From Tenrec ecaudatus (taxonomy: Eukaryota; Chordata; Mammalia; Afrosoricida; Tenrecidae), in the NCBI RefSeq assembly GCF_050624435.1, contig NC_134541.1:8446983-8510982 (forward strand): DNA of 64,000 nt, read 5' to 3'. Under the pieces are notes generated by a model. It saw only the letters and a program-made list of their open reading frames with translations. It was not told where the DNA came from and did not search any database. The position numbers and the translations under genes were made by a program. Within the stretch, counting starts at the first letter, position 1. Each line of letters starts with the position of its first letter. This document shows, one piece after another, positions 1 through 8,504 of the stretch.

Positions 1-2
1 AC

Positions 3-5
3 TTT

Positions 6-76
<71 letters not shown>
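3..76. repeat. (CTTT)n microsatellite
   Basis: An almost perfect tetranucleotide run of CTTT opens the window and continues to the edge of unique sequence at about base 77. It may begin outside the window, so its full length is unknown. The opposite strand is (AAAG)n, which often grows from poly(A) tails of retroposons. Confidence 0.97.
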
Positions 77-77
77 A

Positions 78-1228
78 ACATGGCCTATGATGCCGATGCT
101 TGTGAATGTAGACAGTCATCAAAAAAGAAGAAGCCTCTAAATGAAATAGACTGGCACCGTGGTGACAACCAGAGGCTCAAGCACATCAAGCACTGTGAGG
201 AAGGCTGAGGAAATAGGCCGAGACTGCAGCGGCCCTGCACCACCCAAGGCTGAGGGCTGATGGCTGCAAGGCAGAGGTTGTCATGCCTCCATACTTCTCT
301 GCTGGGTTAAATAATCCATTTCAGTGGCCACACTGCATTTAAGTGTGAGAGACAATACAAGTATGGTGGTTTTCTAGGGAAGGTAACAAACAGGTAACCA
401 CAAGTCAAGATTATAAGGCGTCATGGACACAGTCTTTGCTCCACAGTAGTACTTCTTAGCCAATAACCAAGTCTCTCTCGGAACGGCAATCTCTGAGTCA
501 CATGGCCCCTGCATCCATGTATGCCACCCAACAGTCTCATTTTCTCAGTGGTGTGGCCCCTGTGTTTTGTCTTGATGTGGCTCCTTTGCCTTATCCCATG
601 GCCTCTGTGCTTTGGTCTCTGGTGCCTGTAGTCTTGGCCTCTGCCCCTTTCAGCAGGGATCTTGAAGATGCCCCTCTAGTGGCTCTTTAGCCTTGAGGAT
701 CCCAGGATTCCTTCCTCCTGCCTCTTAGATGGCTCACTGATAGCCAGAATAATGATAAATCTGACCAATCTTTCAGTTACAGTCCTCTTCGCCCTATTTG
801 CATGATCATTGGGTGGGAGTTACAGTCAAGTGGAGAGAAGATCACAGTGAAGTAGTTTCACTTCACCTCAGTGACACAAAACTATGTAGCATTTCATTCC
901 ATTGAGAATAGGATAGGCATAAATTGAAAGGAACCTGATGGTACCAAACACCACCCACAAAAATGGCGATGATGCTAACCCTCACCTCATGCATGTCAGG
1001 GTTTTCATTGGCTGGTTTAGGGGAAGTTGATTGCCAGGCCTTTTATCTGAGCATTTGGGATGAACTTGAACCCTAGTATCAGTTAGTGTCAGCTGCCAAG
1101 CATATGAACTCATTGTATCACGCATAAACTTACTTATGAAGACTTTCATGACTTTTGTCCATTTCTTCTTCTTGCATTTATTTGGTGTATTTTATGATAC
1201 AGCTGTTTGAAATTAGCTTTAGGTAACC
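78..1228. other. Unassigned sequence, no gene seen
   Basis: I see no SINE, RTE or L1 hallmark and no convincing exon. The only open frame of note, about 62 codons near 502-690, is within chance. The first part could be decayed retroposon next to the microsatellite, but nothing identifies it. Confidence 0.5.
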
Positions 1229-1230
1229 AA

Positions 1231-1430
1231 GGATCCCTAGTTGTGTAGTGCTTATGCCTTGGACTGATAACCAGCTCAGCAGTTCGAAACCACCAGCCTC
1301 TCTTGGAGGAAAGAGGGAGATTTCTACTCCCTTAAGAGTTCTAGTCTTAGAAAGTCATAGAGGCTGTCCTATAGGGTGTCTGTGAGTCAGCCTCTACTAA
1401 ATGACAGTGAATTTGGTTTGGGTTGGTTTT
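1231..1430 (+). mobile_element. AfroSINE-type tRNA-derived SINE
   Basis: The copy starts with a variant of GGAGCCCTGGTGG, contains the internal CAGCAGTTCGAAACCACCAG block that matches a tRNA B box, and ends near GACAGTGAATTTGGTTT. The order head, B box, CTATAGGGT, GTGAGTC, tail is the usual AfroSINE layout. It is nearly full length at about 200 bp. Confidence 0.88.
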
Positions 1431-1630
1431 ACTTTTTAGATAACTAAAAAGGATTCAGCTTGTGCCTCTTTTCTCCTTGCCTGAACTCACATTGGAGTAT
1501 GCTTCCATCAATGATGCCACCATGTTGAGTTCTTCATAGAGCCCTAGTTGCTTAAGAAATGCGTGGAAGCCCGGCACTCAAGTAATCATTGCCAAATGGA
1601 TTTAACTGAAAATCAAAAGTTAAAATCAAA

Positions 1631-1795
1631 AGGAGCCCTAGTGGCACACCACTCAAATGCACAACTGTGAATTGAAAGATTAGTTCTCGGAACCTACCCA
1701 GTGGGTCCTCAAGAGAAAGACCTACTGCTCTTCTCGCATGAGGATGATGGCCTCAAGAACCAATGGGACAGTGCTGCTTTAACCTCCCTGATACT
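1631..1795 (+). mobile_element. Diverged AfroSINE
   Basis: It begins AGGAGCCCTAGTGGCAC and has a GAGAAAGACCTACTGCT block, but the B box region and tail are heavily altered. An old, damaged SINE copy fits best. Confidence 0.65.
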
Positions 1796-2388
1796 TACCA
1801 GAAACAACAGCCCAGTGTCTGCAAGTTCACCGGAACTGAATTAGTGGCACGCACAGGCCCTCTTAAAAGTTGACAAGACCTTCCTCTGCCAATGTTCCTG
1901 ACCCTTCTAACGTGCTGGAGTGGAGGTGGGAAGGATTTTGAACATTCATCCTCTGACACTTATATTAAAAATCTGTCAAGGAGAGGGAATGAGGAGTTTA
2001 TTAGTTGCACCCACTCCACTGTGACTTAAATGACATCCATGTCAAGGAGAGGCATGTGGAGAATCGCTCCGGATAAAGCTATAAAAGGATTCCGTCATTA
2101 GCAAGAAGTCAATGTTACTTTCAGAAACATGGTTAACTTTTGAGTTCTCCTTGATATGTCTATAGGTATTACTCTCTCGCAGTAAAACTTGAGAACCTAG
2201 AAGGTGTGTAAAGGCACAGTGTCTATGGTGGTCACTATGAATACAGATATGTGTACACACAGAGAGAGGGAGAGATACTAAAAGAGCTTCAGTGTCAGGC
2301 TATTTATTTATTCAATTTACATATATATGACATATATATCATATATCTTCACATCACTATTAGCTGTTGGGATAAACTGAAACTTTCT
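1796..2388. other. Unassigned sequence with short AT repeats
   Basis: No repeat family or exon is recognised. A short alternating ATATAT tract lies near 2315-2345. Short open frames on both strands near 2042-2505 show no family signature. Confidence 0.45.
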
Positions 2389-2389
2389 C

Positions 2390-2545
2390 TCCTTGCTATC
2401 GAGTTGATTCTAACTCATAGGGCTGTTAACTGGAAGGTAAGCATTTGGAAACTTCCAGCCACTCTGTGGGGGAATGGTGAGGTTTGCTGCTCCTGTGCAG
2501 AGTGAGAGTCTCAGAAATCCGCTGGGCCAGTGAAACTTTGTCCTC
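2390..2545. mobile_element. Rearranged AfroSINE fragments
   Basis: A short antisense tail (ATCGAGTTGATTCTAACTCATAG) is followed directly by sense-orientation B-box and body-like sequence. Two SINE pieces in opposite orientation appear to be joined here, or one copy has been rearranged. Confidence 0.5.
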
Positions 2546-2561
2546 TGGCATCCCTAAGCAT

Positions 2562-3700
2562 CATTTTATTGGGGGCATGTAGAACTCTTATGACAATCCA
2601 TACATACATCAATTGTGTCAAGCACATTTGTACATTTGTTGCCATTATCATTTTCAAAACATTTGCTTTCTAATTGAGCCCTTGATATCACCTCCTCAAT
2701 TTCCCCATCCCTCATGAGCCCCTGATAATTTATAAATTATTATTTTGTCATATCTTGCACTGTCTGATATCTCCCTTTACCCACTTTTCTGTTGTCCATC
2801 CTCCACGGATGGGGGTTATATGTAATCCTTGTAATACTTTCTAAACCACCTTCCCTCCACCCTTCCGGTATCGCCACTCTCACCACTGCTCCTGAAGGGA
2901 TCATCTGTCCTGGATTCCCTGTGTTTCCAGTTCCTACTGTATCAGTCTACATCCTCTGGTCTAGCCAGATTTGTAAGGTAAAATTGAGATCATGATAGTG
3001 TGGGGAGGAAGCATTTAAGAAGTATAGTAAAGTCGTATGTTTCATCATTGCTACCCTCCTCCCTGAGATCCTTCTGTAAGGGGATGTACAGTTACCTACA
3101 GATGGGCTTTGGGCCCCCCTCTTCACTCTCCCTCATTTACAATGATATGATTTTTTTTTTGTTCTTTGATGCCTGCTACCTGAACACTTTGACACCTTGT
3201 GGTCACACAGGCTGGTGTGCTTCTTCCATGTGGGCTTTGTTACTTCTGAGCTAGATGGCTACTTGTTTATCTTCAAGCCTTAAAGACCCAAGACACTATA
3301 TCTTTTGATAGCCGGGCACCATCAGCTTTCTTCACCGCATTTGCTTATGCACCCATTTGTCTTCAGGGATCATATAGGGAAGGTGAGCACACAATGATAT
3401 GATATTTAGTTCTTTGATGCCTGATACCTGATCCCTTTGACACCTCATGGTTACACAGGCTGGTGTGCTTCTTCACCCTCAGCTTTCTTCACCACATTTG
3501 TTTAAGCACACATTTAAGACCTTTTATCTTTTAAAAGACAACTCAAAATATAAATTCTCCAGTGGAATAGTTCCACATCGAACAACTCTTCCTTGTGTCT
3601 CCAGTGCCCCCTTTCCTTCTAACCCATGGCTTTCTTGGGGCTGGGTCCAAAGTCTCCTAGATACGAGCAAAATACTCAAAACCAGGGGCTCCAATCGCTG
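2562..3700 (-). mobile_element. L1 3' end and 3' UTR, antisense
   Basis: It starts with the complement of the family terminus (TTTTATTGGGGGC, sense end GCCCCCAATAAAA), then pyrimidine-rich blocks and phrases such as GATCATGATAGTG. The same terminus recurs in this window near 4690, 14760, 16640, 25640 and 32465. I recognise it as a tenrec-type L1 3' end from memory; no ORF2 sequence is visible here. The subfamily cannot be named by eye. Confidence 0.7.
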
Positions 3701-3779
3701 ATAACTGTGGCTACCTCAGCATCAGACAGTGTCCAACTTAGGGCTTTAAGAAGGCAGTACTGGCCCCTCCTTTTCCCCC

Positions 3780-4160
3780 TCCCTCCAGGGCCCCTCCTGA
3801 CCCCTTGATAAATTACCCATTATTTTTATTTTTATATCTTACACCAGTCACCCAGCCACTGTCTAACTTCCTCCACAGCTTCTGTCTTTTGTCCCCCTGG
3901 AGTCAGTGGGTGGTGGTGGATGGTTATGTGTCGGTTATTGCAATTAGTTCTCCATTCCTCCCCTTGTCTCCCCACATTTCCCCTACCCTCCTGCTATCAC
4001 CACTCCCATTCCTAGTCCTGGATTCATGTGTCCTGAGCTCTTGTCTCCTATCTATGCCTGCGCACATGCTCCCATCTAGCCCGCACTGAAAGGCAGCACC
4101 GCAGTCATGATAGTCGGGGGTGAAGAAGCCTCAAAGAACCAGAGAAATGGATCAATCGAA
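3780..4160 (-). mobile_element. Second antisense L1 3' UTR-like segment
   Basis: Pyrimidine-rich sequence ends with AGTCATGATAGTCGGGGGTGAAGAAGC, which matches the block at 2984-3012 (CATGATAGTG, GGGAGGAAGC). It may be a variant internal repeat of the same 3' UTR or a second insertion. Confidence 0.5.
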
Positions 4161-4189
4161 AGTAGCAACAATGAAACTCAAAACCTTCC

Positions 4190-4715
4190 TCTAGTTCCTG
4201 AACGCTTCCTCCCCTCCCAATTATCATGACCCCAATTCTACTTTGCGGACCTGGTTATACCAGAGGATGTACAGCGGTGCAGTAGGGATCTGGAAACACA
4301 GGGAATCTAGGACGGACGAACCCCTCAACACCCGCAGTAGGAGTGGCGACACCAGGAGGGAAGGGGGTGTAGAAAGTGAGTACCAATCTTGGAGCTCTAT
4401 GTGTAACCTCCTCTCTGGGAGATGAGCAATGGGAAGGTGGGTGAGGGAAGAGGCCGGGAAGTGTAAGATAAGATATAATAATTATTTATAAACTATTAAG
4501 GAACCAGGGGGAAGGGGAAAGGGGGGAGCAGGGAGGGAGGGAGAGGGGGAAAAAAGGGAAACCGAGCTGATTCCAGGAACCCAAGTGGAAAATGAATTTT
4601 GAGAATGACGAGTGCAACGAATGTATAAGGGTGCTTTGCTCAATTTATGCATGTATGGATTGTGATAAGAGTTTTATGAGCCCCAATAAAAAGATTTATT
4701 AATAAAAAATAGATA
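4190..4715 (+). mobile_element. L1 3' end, sense
   Basis: A purine-rich GGGAGGGAGGGAGAGGGGG block is followed by the conserved terminus GTATGGATTGTGATAAGAG and AGCCCCAATAAAAAG, then an A-rich tail. The orientation is opposite to the L1 segment just upstream. Confidence 0.75.
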
Positions 4716-4739
4716 AAAATACAACAAACAAAGAAAAGA

Positions 4740-4855
4740 AAATTATGATGGCAACAAATGAATAAATGTGCTTGACACAATGGATGAATGAATGGATTGT
4801 GATAAAAGTTGTATGAGCCCCAATAAAAAGATTTTTTAAATTAAAAAATGAAAGT
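4740..4855 (+). mobile_element. Short L1 3' terminus, tandem copy 2
   Basis: Repeats the last 110 bases of the upstream element, including AATGGATTGTGATAAAAG and AGCCCCAATAAAAAG, followed by an A-rich tail. Confidence 0.7.
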
Positions 4856-4863
4856 AAATGTCT

Positions 4864-4975
4864 AGAAAATAATGATGGCAACATATGTACAAAAATGCTT
4901 GATACAATTGATGTATAGATTGTTATATGACCTGTAAGAACCCCCAATAAAATAAGCTTTTAATAAAAAGGAAAA
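4864..4975 (+). mobile_element. Short L1 3' terminus, tandem copy 3
   Basis: A third, more diverged copy with ATGATGGCAACATATGTAC, CAATTGATGTATAGATTG and CCCCCAATAAAATAAGC. It lies in the same orientation as the two preceding ends. Confidence 0.65.
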
Positions 4976-5169
4976 TAGTAAATTTTCTACTATAGTTCTC
5001 AAAAAGATTATTATTATTCTTTTATGTTGAAGCGGATATGCTGAAAAGTTGTCCCTTTGAGACTGCACATTAAAACAAGTGAAAGAAGGCTTGGTATGAT
5101 GAAGAGAATCCAAAAAAAATAAAGGGTGGGAGACATGAAGAGAAGGATCAATAATTAACAACAATTCCT

Positions 5170-5690
5170 GAACTCCAATCACGTGGTTACTGGGGCTGAT
5201 GCACCTGGAAGAAGGAAGACACAAGACTGGTGGACACAGAGGTGGATGAATCCAAGTTAACATGCCAACCCTGTGGCTGCGGAGTCCAGTGAATCCAATT
5301 TTGGGAAGACAGAGACGGAAGGCAAGCTAGTGATGGCTCCCAGGGCGGGCAGGCAATAGCATGGACTGTTGCCTCAGATCCAAAGAACCAGAAGCTAACC
5401 GGCCAGATGCAGGATCCAGACCAGCAAGAAACAAATAAGCTCTCCACAGAGTACTTATAGAGGAAATAGGCCACACCCCTGAAGAAGCTTCTTCAAGGCT
5501 GTGACTTGAGTATGGGGGCAGTACCCCACCTTATCCTGCCAACAGATGAGCTGCTCAAAGCAGATTCTATCGTGGGATTGACAGTAGTATGTTATATCAC
5601 ATCATGGGGTTTACTATGCCAAACCACAGAGAATTCTGGCCCAACAAAGTTGACACAAAACCTAACTATCTATCATACATGCCTCTGGTG
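5170..5690 (-). mobile_element. LTR-like repeat, family 2 (copy a)
   Basis: This stretch shares ordered blocks with 35770-36155: AGGAAGAC followed by TGGTGGA, a TAGGCCACAC block, TGCTCAAAGCAGATTC, then GAGAAT and GTTGACACA, and AACCTAA at the right end. The complement starts with TGTGTCAAC, as many mammalian LTRs do. No internal retroviral sequence is seen, so a solo LTR is the best guess. Confidence 0.5.
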
Positions 5691-5694
5691 TCCA

Positions 5695-6700
5695 AGGCAC
5701 TGTGTGGCCATTTTGACTAGTGCTTTTCAGAGGGTACCCCATCATAGGTACCTCATCCATGTTAATTGAACCCGCTGAGGTTCGTGTTAGAATAGATCTC
5801 CATCGAATAAGGGATATATCTGAGAGACATAATTAAAGAATTTACCAGACTCAGACCCAAAGCTTCAGTCTATCATTTTAGTGTCCCTTCTTCCATGGAA
5901 CGTGGAGCTACTGAAATGCGGCAAAGGATTTAACACTGCTGTACTGAAAGATTTGAGCAAACTTTCTAACTACATGGTTGACATCATCTTTCAGACAGGC
6001 AGCGCATGATTAATTTGTGATGAGCCGATAATGCCACATATATTTGTAGTGCTTACTATATGTGGATTGGGTTTCTTATGACTTCATTTTAAGAGGATGT
6101 TGTCTGAGAAGGTGCCATGTAGCTTTTTGAACGATCGTGTCATACATCCTATATGGTCCTAAATTCACCCAAGTTTCAAATATAGTGAAAAAGTAGTTTA
6201 CATTTTCTTAGAGCAAACACTGAAACAGCATTTAATATAAAGGCATTAGGGCACTGATTAAGGGAATAGTTTATTGAATGCTGATAATGGACCACTGAAG
6301 TGATGCTAAAGTTTGAGTTATGATAAATTCTAGTCACTAAGAAGTTATAATGCAGCAAGTGATAATAACGGGAACTTGTATTTGTGCATCATAGAATAAG
6401 CAGCAGGCACTGAAACATGTTCTAGATAGGCACGCTGTCTCTTCACCTGCTTTCCTGTGATTACAGCAACCCATGGTGATGAGGAGGCTGTGAGAAAGCA
6501 CAATGATACGGCAGAATGGACACTTGCTTTCCAAAATGTACAATACCTTGAAAAACTTACTGTAGTTTACACTTACATAGATTATACTTAAATAGAAAGA
6601 AAACATAAAGCCTTAAAACTGGACCAATACACATTGTGACTAATGGAGAAAAACTGAAGTTGTCGATAACTTAATTCTTTTTAGATCTGCAAATATATAT
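5695..6700. other. Unassigned AT-rich sequence
   Basis: No repeat family hallmark or exon signal is recognised. Open frames here are short and unrelated to anything I know. Confidence 0.45.
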
Positions 6701-7215
6701 GGAAGGCAGTAGTCAGGAAATTACATGATGTTTGAATTGGGCAAACAATGGACTTGGTTTTTTTTAAGAGATGTCACTTTGAAGATTAAGGTGCACTTGA
6801 CCCATGCCAGGGAATTTTAATTTCCTCCTATGCATATAGAATTTGGACAAGGAATAAAGAAGATCACAGGATGATTGATGCATTCACATGATGGTGTTAG
6901 TGAATAATATTGAACTTACAATGAACTGCCAGAGAGCAAACAAATCTGTCTTCGGATATGTATAGCCAGAGTGCCCCTTAGAAGGCAGGATGGTGAAGCA
7001 TTGGCTCCATAACATGGACATCATATCAGGAGAAACTAGCATCTGAAAAAAGAAATCATCAAGGTAGACACTCAAAGAGATTGTGAGGATGTGGCAATGG
7101 GTCCAAACATAAGAAATGTGATGGCTCAGGTGGAGGCAGTGATTTGTTCTGTTATTCAAAGGGTCACAATGAGCCACAACCCTCTTGATGGCGTTGGACA
7201 ACAGTAACAATATAA
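6700..7215 (+). mobile_element. RTE (BovB-like) 3' part, sense
   Basis: The segment follows the end of the RTE ORF and 3' UTR: GATGTCACTTTGAAGATTAAGG, GATTGATGCATTCA, AATATTGAACTTACAATGAACTGCC, AAACAAATCTGTCTTCGGA, and the 3' terminal GGGTCACAATGAGCC and ACAACAGTAACAA. Frame is broken in several places, so it is a dead copy truncated at the 5' side. Confidence 0.75.
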
Positions 7216-7217
7216 AC

Positions 7218-7280
7218 ACTACCTCTGTAAGTACTTCAGGTTGTCTTTATTTTCAGCAAGCAAGGTTATGTCATAGCTCA
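7218..7280 (-). mobile_element. Short antisense RTE fragment
   Basis: GTACTTCAGGTTGTC and TTTCAGCAAGCAAGGTTATG match the antisense of the RTE reverse transcriptase region (compare the sense LLAESKEDLK block at 13059-13095). It lies tail to tail with the sense RTE upstream. Confidence 0.55.
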
Positions 7281-7308
7281 GACTTGGCTTCTAAGACTTA
7301 CTCCAGAC

Positions 7309-7502
7309 CAGCGGTTCTCAACCTGTGGGTCATGACACCTTTAGGGGGCCAAGTGACCCTTTCATGGGGGTTGCCCAATTCATAACAGTAGCAAAATTAC
7401 ACTTATGAAGTACCAACGAGAATGATTTTAAGGTTGGGGGATCACCACCACATTAGGAACTGTGTTAAAGGGTTGCGGCATTAGGACAGCTGAGAACCAC
7501 TG
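7309..7502 (+). mobile_element. SPIN/URR1-like hAT non-autonomous transposon, copy 1
   Basis: A 194-bp element has terminal inverted repeats: it begins CAGCGGTTCTCAACCTGTGG and ends with CTGAGAACCACTG. Subterminal GGGTCATGACACC and AGGGTTGCGGCATTAGGA also fit the family. It is flanked by CTCCAGAC (7301-7308) and CTCTAGAC (7503-7510), 7 of 8 bases matching and fitting the hAT duplication pattern nTCTAGAn. It encodes no protein and would have needed a transposase supplied in trans. The family name is from memory. Confidence 0.88.
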
Positions 7503-7510
7503 CTCTAGAC

Positions 7511-7861
7511 ATGTGGGCCTCTCCATGAACATTGTCACAAGGTAGGAGCTTGCATCATCAAAATGAGCAACTACAAGAGCGAGTGAGCATGCTGGGAAGC
7601 TATTCGTCACAATATTTATAATCTAATCTCAGTGGTGTCATCCTTTCACTGCCGATTCATTCTGTTCCTTTAAAGTGAGTTACTATGTTCAGACCAAGCC
7701 TCAAAGGGAACTGATTCCATATGAGAACTAGGAGATGGAAATAATTGAGGGCCCTGTCAGAAACTGCCTATCATAGTGGTTACCTCAAATTTTCCCAGAA
7801 GAATTTGATGTTTTATTCTATTTTATATAAGTTCCACATAAACTGAAGCCAACTCTATGAC
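7511..7861. other. Unassigned sequence
   Basis: No clear repeat or exon. It separates the hAT element from the next antisense RTE piece and may be decayed repeat. Confidence 0.4.
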
Positions 7862-8500
7862 AACTAGCAGTAAGCTTGGATTGTGGATACAAGCAAAAAG
7901 AAATCCTTGATAATTTCAATCTTTGCTCAGTTTAACATCGCACTGTCTATTGTTCCAGTTGTACGAATTTTTATGTTCTTAATACTGACTTGCAATCTGT
8001 GGTGAAGGCTGCAATTGTTGGTTTTCACCAGCAAGTACTTCAAATGCTTCTTGCTTCCAACAAGTAGTGTTGTGTCATCTGTATATTAATGGATTTTGTT
8101 ATGCCTTCCTCCAATCCTGATTCTCTTTCTTGTTCATAAAGTCCAGAAAGCATGGAAATTATACATTCCTGACTCACCCTTTTCATAATTATCAGCCACG
8201 CAACATTCCCTTGTTATGTTTAAACCACTGATTCTTGTTTTGCATACAGGTTCTATATGAGTAGAATGAAATGGTCTGAAATTCCAATGGTTCTCATAGC
8301 TACCCATAGTTTGTTACGATCCACGTAGTTGAATTCCTTTGCATAGTTAATAAAACACAAGTAAAAACCTTTCTGGTGTTTTCTGCTTCCAGCCAAGATC
8401 CATCTGACTTCAGCAATGACCTCCTGTGCCTTGACTTCTTCTGAATTCAGCTTTAATTACTAGTTGCTCCCTGTGGATGTACTGCTGCAACCATTTATAA
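7862..8500 (-). mobile_element. RTE reverse transcriptase region, antisense
   Basis: Antisense of the RT domain: GAAATCCTTGATAATTTC, AGTGTTGTGTCATCTGTAT, CCAATCCTGATTCTC, ATAGTTTGTTACGATCCACG and CATAGTTAATAAAACACAAG, then CCAAGATCCATCTGACTTC. The order matches the copy at 9080-9720. The reading frame is disrupted throughout. Confidence 0.75.
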
Positions 8501-8504
8501 TTGT

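Noticed and set aside
3805..4089. 94-codon hydrophobic open frame resembling membrane segments
   Set aside because: It reads through a pyrimidine-rich antisense L1 3' UTR, where hydrophobic residues arise from CT-rich codons.
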